A stretch of 37,247 nucleotides of DNA from CAYZUC01 sp964481705. GTDB taxonomy: Bacteria > Bacillota > Clostridia > Lachnospirales > Lachnospiraceae. Positions within the stretch are counted from its first letter, which is position 1. Each line of letters starts with the position of its first letter. Below the pieces are notes generated by a model. It searched no databases. It was not told the DNA's origin and saw nothing but the letters and a program-made list of their open reading frames with translations. The translations under genes were made by a program, and so were the position numbers. The DNA lies in NCBI GenBank assembly GCA_964481705.1, contig CAYZUC010000020.1, positions 1-37,247 on the forward strand, given 5' to 3'. Positions 16,221 through 25,218 of this stretch are shown piece by piece.

Positions 16221-18860
16221 GTGTCAGAATTATCACCAATGATGCAGCATTATTTGAAAACCAAAGAAGAGAACAAGGGTTGTATTTTATTTTATCGCTT
16301 AGGCGATTTTTACGAAATGTTTTTTGAAGATGCTGAAATTGTATCCAAAGAGTTGGAATTAACATTGACAGGCAAAAGCTGTGGACTGGAAGAACGTGCA
16401 CCCATGTGTGGCGTTCCTTATCATGCAGTAGACACCTATTTAAACCGACTGGTATCCAAGGGTTATAAAGTAGCAATTTGTGAACAAATGGAAGATCCCA
16501 AGCTAGCCAAAGGTATGGTAAAAAGGGAAGTTACACGTATTGTAACCCCAGGTACCAATCTTAATGTACAATCACTGGAGGAATCCAAAAATAATTATTT
16601 GATGAGCATTGTATATGTCGGAGATAAATTCGGAATCAGTATCGCTGATGTCACCACCGGCGATTATTATATGACAGAAGCGGACCATTTACGAAAGCTG
16701 CAGGATGAATTATCGAAGTTTATGCCATCTGAGATTATCTGTAATGAATCGTTTCTTATGAGCGGCATGGATATTGACGATCTTCGTGGTCGTCTTGGGA
16801 TTAGCATAAATGCTTTGGAACCTTGGTTCTTTGATGACGAAAAATGTGAGAGCTGTTTAAAAAATCATTTTCATGTAGATTCCTTGTCCGGACTTGGACT
16901 TACGGATTATGATATTGGAGTCATTGCTGCCGGTGCACTCATGCAATACCTTTATGAAACGCAGAAGACTTCTCTGTCCCATTTTACTCGTTTGATTCCT
17001 TATTCTGCTTCCAAATATATGATTATTGATTCTTCTTCCCGCAGGAATTTAGAGCTTGTTGAAACATTACGTGAGAAGCAAAAACGTGGTTCCCTTTTAT
17101 GGGTATTGGATAAGACAAAAACCGCTATGGGTGCACGTATGCTTCGAAACTATATTGAGCAGCCTCTGATTGACGCTGATGAGATCAAAGAGCGTCTGGA
17201 CTGCATTGAGGAATTGAACGAAAATGTAATTTCCAGAGAAGAGATTCGAGAGTATCTGAATCCGGTGTATGATTTGGAACGTCTCCTCTCCAAGATTAGC
17301 TATCGTTCTGCAAATCCAAGAGATTTGATTGCGTTCCGCAGCTCACTTCAAATGCTTCCTCATATTCAGAACATATTATGTTCCGATTTTCGCAGTTCTC
17401 TGATGCAAGCTATTATCAAAGAATTTGATGTTCTCGAAGATATCTATCAGTTAATTGATAATGCTATTGTAGAAGAGCCGCCTCTTGCTGTAAAGGAGGG
17501 TGGTATTATCAAGGATGGTTACAACGAAACAATAGATGAACTACGTAAAGCAAAGACGGAAGGAAAAGACTGGCTTGCTTCGCTCGAACAAGAGGATCGG
17601 GAGCGAACCGGAATTAAAAATCTGAAAATCAAGTACAATCGAGTATTTGGTTATTATTTTGAAGTTACGAATTCTTTCCAGAATCTTGTGCCGGATGATT
17701 ATATTCGTAAACAAACACTCACGAATGCAGAACGTTATACTACCCCTAAATTAAAAGAACTGGAAGATACCATTCTGAACGCAGAGGATAAGCTTTTTTC
17801 TCTGGAATACGACCTTTTTAGTGATATCCGCGAGAAAATTGCAAGTCAAATGGAGCGAATCCAGATGACGGCTAAGGCTATCGCCAGAATTGATGTATTT
17901 GCCTCTCTTGCGTATGTAGCAGAGCAAAATCATTATGTACGTCCCCAAATTAACGAAAAGGGTATTATCGAAATCAAAAATGGAAGACATCCTGTTGTAG
18001 AAAAGATGATCAGCCACGACCGTTTCATTTCGAATGATACCTATCTGGATAATAACGCGAAACGAGTCTCTATTATTACCGGACCCAATATGGCCGGCAA
18101 ATCGACCTATATGAGGCAAACAGCTTTAATAGTATTAATGGCAGGCATAGGCTCTTTTGTGCCTGCAGATGAGGCTGATATCTGCATTGTGGACCGTATC
18201 TTTACACGTGTAGGAGCTTCAGATGACTTGGCAAGCGGACAATCCACTTTCATGGTGGAAATGACAGAGGTTGCAAATATTCTTCGCAATGCAACTTCAA
18301 AGAGTCTCCTGATTCTTGATGAAATAGGCCGCGGTACTTCTACCTTTGACGGTCTTAGTATTGCATGGGCAGTTATTGAACATATCAGCAATCCCAAGCT
18401 GTTGGGAGCAAAAACTCTCTTTGCCACACACTATCATGAATTGACTGAGCTGGAAGGAAAATTGTCCAGTGTCAATAATTACTGCATCGCAGTAAAGGAG
18501 AATGGGGAAGACATCGTTTTCCTTCGTAAGATTGTAAAGGGTGGTGCAGATAAGAGCTACGGTATTCAAGTTGCAAAGCTTGCAGGTGTGCCTGACTCTG
18601 TTATCGAGCGGGCAAATGAATTAGTAGAGGAATTATCACACAATGACATTACCTATCGAGTAAAAGATATTGCGAATAATGAGTCACAAAAAAAGACCGC
18701 TCTGGACTCTTTGGAAATGAACCAGATGTCACTGTTTGATACGGTTAAAGATGATGATATTTTACAAGAATTAGAAGAGATCGATATCGGACATATGACA
18801 CCGGTAGATGCCTTAATTACTTTACAAAAGCTACAAAACAAGATTAAAAATCGTTGGTAA
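16221..18860 (+). CDS. mutS: DNA mismatch repair protein MutS
   Basis: MutS recognises mismatches and small loops and starts repair with MutL. The GTG start at 16221, preceded by AGGGAG, gives 879 residues (B. subtilis 858); an extension to 16137 would overlap miaB. The mismatch-reading Phe-x-Glu lies in GDFYEMFFEDA near residue 30. The core/clamp region follows, then Walker A GPNMAGKSTYMRQ at about residues 621-633, Walker B LLILDEIGRGTSTFDG and the signature ASDDLASGQSTFMVEM. The C-terminal tail has the QMSLFD-like beta-clamp binding segment (NQMSLFDTV). mutL follows after 54 bases. Confidence 0.97.
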   Translation: MSELSPMMQHYLKTKEENKGCILFYRLGDFYEMFFEDAEIVSKELELTLTGKSCGLEERAPMCGVPYHAVDTYLNRLVSKGYKVAICEQMEDPKLAKGMVKREVTRIVTPGTNLNVQSLEESKNNYLMSIVYVGDKFGISIADVTTGDYYMTEADHLRKLQDELSKFMPSEIICNESFLMSGMDIDDLRGRLGISINALEPWFFDDEKCESCLKNHFHVDSLSGLGLTDYDIGVIAAGALMQYLYETQKTSLSHFTRLIPYSASKYMIIDSSSRRNLELVETLREKQKRGSLLWVLDKTKTAMGARMLRNYIEQPLIDADEIKERLDCIEELNENVISREEIREYLNPVYDLERLLSKISYRSANPRDLIAFRSSLQMLPHIQNILCSDFRSSLMQAIIKEFDVLEDIYQLIDNAIVEEPPLAVKEGGIIKDGYNETIDELRKAKTEGKDWLASLEQEDRERTGIKNLKIKYNRVFGYYFEVTNSFQNLVPDDYIRKQTLTNAERYTTPKLKELEDTILNAEDKLFSLEYDLFSDIREKIASQMERIQMTAKAIARIDVFASLAYVAEQNHYVRPQINEKGIIEIKNGRHPVVEKMISHDRFISNDTYLDNNAKRVSIITGPNMAGKSTYMRQTALIVLMAGIGSFVPADEADICIVDRIFTRVGASDDLASGQSTFMVEMTEVANILRNATSKSLLILDEIGRGTSTFDGLSIAWAVIEHISNPKLLGAKTLFATHYHELTELEGKLSSVNNYCIAVKENGEDIVFLRKIVKGGADKSYGIQVAKLAGVPDSVIERANELVEELSHNDITYRVKDIANNESQKKTALDSLEMNQMSLFDTVKDDDILQELEEIDIGHMTPVDALITLQKLQNKIKNRW

Positions 18861-18914
18861 GCACTAAATGATTAACTGCGATGCAGCATGAAGCTTCGCA
18901 AGATTGGGGTATCC

Positions 18915-20834
18915 ATGGAAATACAGGTATTAGATGAACAAACAATCGACAAGATTGCCGCAGGCGAAGTGGTAGAAAAGCCGTTCTCCGTTGTAAAAGA
19001 ACTGGTAGAAAATGCAATTGACTCTGGAGCAACCATGATTACCGTAGAGATTAAGGAAGGTGGCTGTAGTTTTATCCGTATCACGGATAATGGCTGTGGT
19101 ATTGATAAAAAACAGGTTTCGACTGCTTTTCTTCGTCATGCGACAAGCAAAATACGACAAATCGATGATTTAATTGGTATCACTTCCCTAGGCTTTCGTG
19201 GTGAAGCGCTATCCAGTATTGCAGCAGTTGGCCAGGTTGAATTGGTTACCAAAAGAAAAGAGGATATTACCGGCCTCCGTTATGTTATCGAAGGCTCAAA
19301 GGAAAAGAGCTCCGATGAAGTTGGTGCTCCGGATGGAACCACCATTATCGTACGTAATCTCTTTTATAATACACCTGCCAGAAGAAAATTCTTAAAAACA
19401 CCTACCACAGAGGGTAGTTACATAACAGATTTCATGGAACATGTCATGCTGTCGCATCCGGAAGTATCCTTCTCCTACATCATGAATGGACATAGTAAGC
19501 TCCAGACATCCGGTAATAATGATTTAAAAGAGGTTATCTATAAAATCTACGGGCGTGATATTATCAAAGAACTGATACCTATCGCAGCTGAAGAATCCGG
19601 ATTCTCCATAACGGGCTTTCTTACAAATCCGATCGTGGCAAGAAGCAATAGGAGTTACGAGTGTTATTTTATTAATGGAAGATATGTAAAGAGTACCGTT
19701 ATTGCAAAAGCCATAGAACAGGCTTACGAACCCTTCCTAATGAAGCATAAATATCCCTTTACCATACTCAATTTCTCTTTTGCAGGTGGAATGCTGGATG
19801 TAAATGTACATCCAACGAAGATGGATGTTCGTTTTTCTGATGAGAAGCTGGTGTTTGATTTTATTTATTCTCATACCGAAAAGGCACTGAATCGTGAAGA
19901 GTTTATTCCTGATGTAGAATTGAATTCTGCAAATAACAGGGAACTACCTGCATCGAAAAGGAATGATGAAATAGAAGAAAGAGAATCTAATAACGAACAG
20001 GTATCGGAACGAAAAATCAGAAAACCGGAACCCTTTGAAGTTCATCGTATAGAACAAGAGAAAATCGTTGATAATACAATAACGTTTGCAATTGAACCGG
20101 TTGAAATTTCAACTACACTTCCCCCATCCAATTTATCGGTAGCATCCGGGTATCCCCAGGCAGATTTACTCAAAGAAACCTCTGAATACAAAATACAGGC
20201 TCCGGAGCAGCTGAATCTATTTGAAGAACATATTCTTACAAAGAAAAAACGGGATGAATATAAAATCATAGGTCAAATTTTTAAGACCTACTGGATTATA
20301 GAGTATCAGGATCAGGTGCTTTATATTGATCAACACGCAGCACACGAAAAGGTTATTTATGAGCGTTTTATGAGACGTTACCAAAACAACGAGATCACTT
20401 CTCAGCAGCTTAATCCGCCACTTATACTGACGCTTACCGGGAAAGAAGAAAATGTATTAACAAAATACATCGATAGCTTTACCACTCTTGGCTTCGAAAT
20501 AGAACCCTTTGGTTCAAATGAATATACCATCAGAGCAATTCCTGAAGACCTTTGTGGCATTGGTGGAAAAGAATTATTTCTGGAAATGCTGGATGACCTA
20601 AGCGAAGGAATAGCAAAGGACAAAACGCCGGAAAGTATCCGTAATCGCATAGCAACCATGTCTTGCAAAGCTGCTGTTAAAGGTAACAATCACTTAAGTA
20701 CTGCTGAAATAGAAGCTTTGATAGATGAACTATTGGAATTGGATAATCCTTATCATTGTCCTCACGGAAGGCCAACCATCATTTCTATGACTAAGCAGGA
20801 ATTGGAAAAGAAATTCAAGAGAATTGTAGATTAA
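18915..20834 (+). CDS. mutL: DNA mismatch repair protein MutL (endonuclease type)
   Basis: MutL couples MutS mismatch recognition to strand removal. From the ATG at 18915 it is 639 residues; IQVLDEQTIDKIAAGEVVEKP is the standard N-terminus, and an earlier start at 18888 would add residues not seen in the family. The GHKL ATPase has NAIDSGATMITVEI, DNGCGID and TSLGFRGEALSSI. The C-terminal domain has the metal-dependent nicking motif DQHAAHEKVIYE (about residue 470), plus CKAAVKGNNHL and CPHGRP. These mark the MutL of organisms without MutH, which makes the nick itself. An acidic linker of about 100 residues joins the domains. Confidence 0.97.
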   Translation: MEIQVLDEQTIDKIAAGEVVEKPFSVVKELVENAIDSGATMITVEIKEGGCSFIRITDNGCGIDKKQVSTAFLRHATSKIRQIDDLIGITSLGFRGEALSSIAAVGQVELVTKRKEDITGLRYVIEGSKEKSSDEVGAPDGTTIIVRNLFYNTPARRKFLKTPTTEGSYITDFMEHVMLSHPEVSFSYIMNGHSKLQTSGNNDLKEVIYKIYGRDIIKELIPIAAEESGFSITGFLTNPIVARSNRSYECYFINGRYVKSTVIAKAIEQAYEPFLMKHKYPFTILNFSFAGGMLDVNVHPTKMDVRFSDEKLVFDFIYSHTEKALNREEFIPDVELNSANNRELPASKRNDEIEERESNNEQVSERKIRKPEPFEVHRIEQEKIVDNTITFAIEPVEISTTLPPSNLSVASGYPQADLLKETSEYKIQAPEQLNLFEEHILTKKKRDEYKIIGQIFKTYWIIEYQDQVLYIDQHAAHEKVIYERFMRRYQNNEITSQQLNPPLILTLTGKEENVLTKYIDSFTTLGFEIEPFGSNEYTIRAIPEDLCGIGGKELFLEMLDDLSEGIAKDKTPESIRNRIATMSCKAAVKGNNHLSTAEIEALIDELLELDNPYHCPHGRPTIISMTKQELEKKFKRIVD

Positions 20835-20847
20835 ATGGAGGAGTCAA

Positions 20848-21795
20848 ATGAAGCAACCTCTCATTATCCTAACCGGACCAACAGCAGTAGGGAAAACTGA
20901 ATTATCTATCCTACTGGCGAAGCAACTAAACAGCGAAATTATCTCTGCCGATTCCATGCAGGTGTATCGCAGCATGGATATTGGTTCTGCAAAAATCAAA
21001 CCGGAAGAAATGCAGGGGATTCCTCATCATCTGGTTGATCTATTGGATCCGAAGGAGTCCTTTGACGTCTTTTTATTTCAAATAATGGCAAAAGAAGCTA
21101 TAGGTAAAATACGTCGAAATGGGAAAATACCACTTATGGTAGGTGGAACAGGGTTCTATATTCAATCTGTTCTCTATGATATTGATTTCAAGGAAAATGA
21201 CCACCAAAAGAAGTTAAGAGAGCATTTTGAACAAATGATGGTGGAACGCGGACCTCATGAGATGCATGAAATGTTAAAGGAAATTGATTACGAATCTTAT
21301 GAGAAAATTCATGAAAATAATCAAAAGCGTGTGATACGGGCATTGGAATTCTTCCACGAAACCGGAAAAAAGATTTCTGAACATAATGAAGAAGAACATC
21401 GTAAAGAATCCCGTTATCAAAGCTGCTATTTTGTTTTGAATGACGAGCGCGATATTATCTATCAAAACATCAACCGGAGAGTAGATGAAATGGTTGCAAA
21501 TGGATTGATTGAGGAAGTAAAGAAACTGCAGGAGATGGGTTGTACCAAGGATATGGTATCCATGCAGGGACTTGGTTATAAAGAGATTCTGTCATATCTG
21601 AATGGAGAAATCTCACTTTCCGATGCGATATATATCATCAAACGTGACACAAGACATTTTGCCAAAAGACAGCTCACCTGGTTTCGCAGAGAAAAGGATG
21701 TCATCTGGATTAACAAACAAGATTTTCAATATGATAAGCAACGTATCTTATCCTATATGTTGGACAAAATAAGAGAAGAAGGATTGGAAATATGA
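20848..21795 (+). CDS. miaA: tRNA dimethylallyltransferase MiaA
   Basis: MiaA transfers the dimethylallyl group from DMAPP to N6 of A37 in tRNA, producing the substrate for MiaB encoded upstream. The 315-residue protein has a P-loop G10-P-T-A-V-G-K-T17, followed by IISADSMQVYRSMDIGSAK, IPHHLVDLLDP, and VGGTGFYIQSVLYD. The C-terminal part has QGLGYKEILSYLNG and RHFAKRQLTWFRR. It is 13 bases after mutL with a GGAGG site, and overlaps the next gene by 4 bases. In many bacteria hfq follows miaA; it does not here. Confidence 0.97.
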   Translation: MKQPLIILTGPTAVGKTELSILLAKQLNSEIISADSMQVYRSMDIGSAKIKPEEMQGIPHHLVDLLDPKESFDVFLFQIMAKEAIGKIRRNGKIPLMVGGTGFYIQSVLYDIDFKENDHQKKLREHFEQMMVERGPHEMHEMLKEIDYESYEKIHENNQKRVIRALEFFHETGKKISEHNEEEHRKESRYQSCYFVLNDERDIIYQNINRRVDEMVANGLIEEVKKLQEMGCTKDMVSMQGLGYKEILSYLNGEISLSDAIYIIKRDTRHFAKRQLTWFRREKDVIWINKQDFQYDKQRILSYMLDKIREEGLEI

Positions 21796-23102
21796 GAAAC
21801 GAAGAATATACAGAGAACATTTACGAAGAGGCGGGTATTTCAAAAGAGGTCTATGAATTTGGTTCTCGTATGCTCACCTCTTTATCGGATCGTTTTCAAC
21901 AGATTGATGCGACAGCAGAGTACAACCAATTAAAAGTATTACAGGCAATGCGTAAGAATCATGTATCAGAGGCCTGTTTACTTGGAACGACCGGTTATGG
22001 ATACAATGATCTCGGTCGTGACACCCTTGAAAAGGTCTATGCAGATGTCTTTCATACCGAAGATGCTCTGGTAAGACCGCAGATCACCTGTGGAACGCAT
22101 GCGTTGGCCCTTGCATTACACAGTAATTTAAGACCTGGTGACGAATTATTAAGTCCGGTAGGAAAGCCTTACGATACACTCGAAGAGGTGATTGGGATTC
22201 GCCCCTCAAACGGTTCTTTGGCAGAATACGGAGTCCATTATCGTCAAGTAGATTTACTGGACGACGGTTCCTTTGATTATGAAGGCATTCGGAACGCGAT
22301 TACCGACAGGACAAAGCTTGTGACCATTCAACGTTCGAAGGGATATCAAACCAGACCAACACTTTCGGTTACAAGAATCGGTGAATTAATTCAGTATATC
22401 AAATCCATCAAGACGGATGTCATCTGTATGGTAGATAACTGCTATGGAGAATTTGTTGAGAGAATAGAGCCCAGTGATGTCGGGGCTGATATGATAGTTG
22501 GTTCCTTGATTAAGAATCCAGGAGGTGGACTTGCACCAATTGGAGGCTACATTGCAGGGAGCAGAGAATGTGTAGAAAATGCCGCACATCGACTAACTTC
22601 GCCGGGACTTGGAAAAGAGGTAGGAGCTTCTCTCGGAATTCTTCCTCAATTCTACCAGGGATTCTTTCTTTCACCAACCGTTACGGCAGGCGCATTAAAA
22701 GGAGCCATTTTTGCAGCAAAAATCTATGAAACCTTAGGTTATTCCGTAATTCCTGACAGTACAGAATCGAGACATGACATTATTCAGGCAGTAACGCTTT
22801 CTTCTGCTGATGCCTTAATTGCCTTTTGTGAGGGTATTCAATCAGCAGCACCGGTAGATAGCTACGTAACACCCGAGCCATGGGATATGCCGGGTTATGA
22901 CAGCCAGGTCATCATGGCGGCAGGAGCTTTTATTTCCGGTTCTTCCATTGAGTTAAGTGCTGATGGTCCTCTTAAAGAACCCTATGCAGTATACTTTCAG
23001 GGAGGTCTTACGTGGTATCATGCAAAATATGGAATTTTATCCAGCCTGCAATCCTTGATTAACCACGGAATTATTGATAAAGAGCGCATTTTATCGAAAT
23101 AA
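21792..23102 (+). CDS. PLP enzyme of the methionine gamma-lyase/aluminium-resistance family (YnbB-like)
   Basis: A 436-residue fold-type I PLP enzyme of the family variously named methionine gamma-lyase-like or aluminium resistance protein; true substrate unknown. Visible landmarks are the N-terminal NHVSEACLLGTTGYGYNDLGRDTLE, PQITCGTHALALAL, VCMVDNCYGEF-like ICMVDNCYGEFVE, and the PLP lysine K241 in MIVGSLIKNPGGGLAPIGGYIAG. Length matches the family. It overlaps miaA by 4 bases, so it is likely co-translated. The miaA neighbourhood is the common position in Firmicutes. Confidence 0.93.
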   Translation: MRNEEYTENIYEEAGISKEVYEFGSRMLTSLSDRFQQIDATAEYNQLKVLQAMRKNHVSEACLLGTTGYGYNDLGRDTLEKVYADVFHTEDALVRPQITCGTHALALALHSNLRPGDELLSPVGKPYDTLEEVIGIRPSNGSLAEYGVHYRQVDLLDDGSFDYEGIRNAITDRTKLVTIQRSKGYQTRPTLSVTRIGELIQYIKSIKTDVICMVDNCYGEFVERIEPSDVGADMIVGSLIKNPGGGLAPIGGYIAGSRECVENAAHRLTSPGLGKEVGASLGILPQFYQGFFLSPTVTAGALKGAIFAAKIYETLGYSVIPDSTESRHDIIQAVTLSSADALIAFCEGIQSAAPVDSYVTPEPWDMPGYDSQVIMAAGAFISGSSIELSADGPLKEPYAVYFQGGLTWYHAKYGILSSLQSLINHGIIDKERILSK

Positions 23103-23127
23103 CAAGAAAGAAAATGAAACGATTTAG

Positions 23128-23156
23128 TGTACATTATTTCAAATTTATGGTATTAT
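23128..23156 (+). promoter_or_regulatory. Candidate extended -10 promoter for the DUF4321 gene
   Basis: TGTACA (23128-23133) and TATTAT (23151-23156) are 17 bases apart, and a TG lies one base before the -10 (23148-23149), making an extended -10. It sits in the 96-base gap after the PLP enzyme gene and would start transcription near 23163, giving a leader of about 35 bases. Confidence 0.4.
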
Positions 23157-23198
23157 TTGATTTGGTTTTTATAGGACATAAGAAAGGGTTTGTACATA

Positions 23199-23450
23199 AT
23201 GAAAGGAAAAAATGGTTTTGCTTGTATCCTCATTTTATTAGCCGGTTTAGTAGTCGGTGGACTGATAGGACAGTTGGCATCCGGAGTAAGCGCATTGTCC
23301 TGGCTTAACTTTGGTCAAAGCTTTGGTGTGCAAAATCCATTTGTTCTGGATCTTGGAATTCTTGTACTTACCTTTGGCCTGACGATACGTATTTCTATAG
23401 CAAGTGTAATCGGTATTATACTTGGAGTCATTGTTTATCGTCGATTATAA
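23199..23450 (+). CDS. DUF4321 small membrane protein
   Basis: An 83-residue protein with two membrane helices (about residues 7-28 and 50-78) and almost no soluble part. It starts MKGKNGFACILILLAGLVVGG and has GVSALSWLNFGQSFGV in the loop, then a hydrophobic LDLGILVLTFGLTIRISIA and a short positive end VYRRL. This fits the DUF4321 family of Clostridia, of unknown function. The ATG at 23199 has AAAGGG upstream; a TTG at 23190 is a poorer choice. In related genomes this type of gene sits before maf-radC-mreB, which agrees with the position here. Confidence 0.85.
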   Translation: MKGKNGFACILILLAGLVVGGLIGQLASGVSALSWLNFGQSFGVQNPFVLDLGILVLTFGLTIRISIASVIGIILGVIVYRRL

Positions 23451-23468
23451 TATCGTATTCGTACGATA
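23451..23468. promoter_or_regulatory. Hairpin with TTCG loop after the DUF4321 gene
   Basis: TATCGTA (23451-23457) and TACGATA (23462-23468) form a perfect 7-base-pair stem closed by a TTCG loop, directly after the DUF4321 stop codon. The stem is AT-rich, and a T-rich stretch begins only 10 bases later, so it is at best a weak terminator. It may mark the 3' end of the upstream transcript. Confidence 0.35.
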
Positions 23469-23509
23469 GAGAGTATTTCTTTTGTTCGTCGGAGAGAGCA
23501 AGGTGAAAT

Positions 23510-24181
23510 ATGAGTTATTCACGTATGAAAGACGTTCCGTTGCAAGAACGGCCTTATGAGAAATTCAAGCAAAACGGCGCAGAAGCGTTAAGCGATGGAG
23601 AATTACTCGCCATTATTCTCAGAAGTGGCTGTAAAGGAGAAAAAGTAACTGATTTGGCCATGAAAATATTGGAGCTTGGTTCTTTTATCCGCATTCCATA
23701 CTCTGAATTCAAGAAAATATCAGGGATTGGCGAAATAAAAGCGATTCAACTAAGCTGTATCGCAGAATTCTCAAGAAGGCTTTGGAAGCAGGAGCATGAG
23801 ATTCGCAAGCGATTTCTTCAACCAGATCAAATTGCTGATTATTATATGCAGCAATTACGTTACAATGAAGTCGAGCAGACCTATCTGGTTATGATGGATG
23901 GCAGAAATCACTTTTTAGGTGACCTTTGTCTATCCACGGGTACTGTGAAGGAGTCTTTGTTATCGACACGGGAGATATTTAAGGAAGCCATACGACAAAA
24001 TGCAGTTTATATCATATTGATGCATAATCATCCAAGCGGCGACCCATCCCCCAGCAGTAATGATATCCTGATCACCAAAAAAGTTGCTGAAGCCGGTAAA
24101 CTAATGGATATTCAATTAATTGACCACATTATTATCGGAGATGGAACATATATCAGTTTACACAAAGAAGGTTTATTTTGA
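23510..24181 (+). CDS. radC: RadC family protein (JAB/MPN domain)
   Basis: A 223-residue RadC/UPF0758 protein. An N-terminal helix-hairpin-helix region (KKISGIGEIKAIQL) is followed by a JAB1/MPN-type metalloprotease-like domain with the metal motif H172-N-H174-PSG-D178 and following PSPSSNDILIT. Despite the name, a direct DNA repair role is not demonstrated. The ATG at 23510 follows AAGGTG. In B. subtilis the order is maf-radC-mreB-mreC-mreD-minC-minD; maf is absent here. The stop overlaps the region of the mreB ribosome site. Confidence 0.95.
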   Translation: MSYSRMKDVPLQERPYEKFKQNGAEALSDGELLAIILRSGCKGEKVTDLAMKILELGSFIRIPYSEFKKISGIGEIKAIQLSCIAEFSRRLWKQEHEIRKRFLQPDQIADYYMQQLRYNEVEQTYLVMMDGRNHFLGDLCLSTGTVKESLLSTREIFKEAIRQNAVYIILMHNHPSGDPSPSSNDILITKKVAEAGKLMDIQLIDHIIIGDGTYISLHKEGLF

Positions 24182-24195
24182 AAGGAGCTAACACA

Positions 24196-25206
24196 TTGGC
24201 AGGTAGTGCATTTGGTATCGATTTGGGTACCGGTAATATTAAGATTTATAACAGTTCCGATGACACCATTTTGAATGAGAAAAATATGATAGCGATCCAT
24301 AGCAAGAGTACACTTTTTGCTTACGGAGATTCTGCTTTTGATATGTATGAGAAAGCACCCAGCAATATTCATATTTCTTATCCATTATGCAATGGCGTTA
24401 TTGCTGACATCAAGAATATGCAGATCGTATTAAAAAGCTTTATCAATGATCTGACGAAAGGAAAATCGCAAGGAGCTGATTTCTATATTTCTGTTCCCAC
24501 AGATGTAACAGAAGTTGAGAAACGTGCATTCTATGACCTGATCAAGGATGCAAATGTAAAAGCCAAGAAAATCATGGTTGTGGAAAAAGCGATTGCGGAT
24601 GGTCTTGGCCTCGATATTGATGTCAAGAACTCACAGGGTGTCCTGATCGTAAATGTCGGATTTGCTACAACGGAGATATCTATCTTATCCCTTGGCGGTA
24701 TTGTCCTTTCCAAACTGATAAAAGTGGGCGGGCAGAAATTTGACGACGCAATAAAAAATATTGTACGTAAAGAATACAACCTCATTATTGGGGGTAAGAC
24801 CGCAGAAAAAGTTAAAATCAATCTTTCTGAATTACAATCGCAAAACGAAGGAGCAATTGTATACGGAAGAGATATTGTAACCGGACTTCCGGTAGAGCGA
24901 GAGATTCCTACTGATCTTGTGGACAAGGCGTTAAGAGAACATTTTGATACCATTATTGATAATATCAAGGTTATTTTGGAGCGTACTCCACCTGAGCTGG
25001 CTGCCGATATCTATCGTCATGGAATCTATCTTACCGGCGGCTCTGCAAATACAAGCCATTTGGGTGAGTTAATCAGCAAGGGTACCAATTTAAAAGTAAA
25101 TCTTGCTTCCAATGCATCGGAAAGTGTTGCGCATGGACTTGCCAGAGTCATTAAAGATGATAACTTCAAGTCTGTAGCGTACTCGATACAGGGAATGTCA
25201 AATTAA
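24196..25206 (+). CDS. mreB: Divergent MreB-family actin-like protein
   Basis: MreB filaments under the membrane guide the elongation machinery in rod-shaped cells. This one is 336 residues, starting with TTG at 24196 behind AAAGGAG. The phosphate-1 loop is IDLGTGNIKIYN, instead of the usual IDLGTANT; phosphate-2 is N153-VGFATTEISILSLGG, where MreB normally has DIGGGTTE; the adenosine motif is LTGGSANTSHLG. The catalytic-side Glu of the EKAIADGLG segment is kept. It therefore keeps the fold but has an altered nucleotide site, including loss of the motif Asp. Position directly before mreC and mreD supports the MreB role. Confidence 0.9.
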   Translation: MAGSAFGIDLGTGNIKIYNSSDDTILNEKNMIAIHSKSTLFAYGDSAFDMYEKAPSNIHISYPLCNGVIADIKNMQIVLKSFINDLTKGKSQGADFYISVPTDVTEVEKRAFYDLIKDANVKAKKIMVVEKAIADGLGLDIDVKNSQGVLIVNVGFATTEISILSLGGIVLSKLIKVGGQKFDDAIKNIVRKEYNLIIGGKTAEKVKINLSELQSQNEGAIVYGRDIVTGLPVEREIPTDLVDKALREHFDTIIDNIKVILERTPPELAADIYRHGIYLTGGSANTSHLGELISKGTNLKVNLASNASESVAHGLARVIKDDNFKSVAYSIQGMSN

Positions 25207-25218
25207 AGAGGTAAACTT

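Noticed and set aside
18880..18902. Imperfect inverted repeat GCGA...TCGC before mutL
   Set aside because: The stem needs a three-base bulge, there is no T-run, and it is short; not distinguishable from chance.
24531..24968. A 145-codon open frame on the minus strand opposite mreB
   Set aside because: Shadow of the mreB gene; no initiation signals and no recognisable domain.
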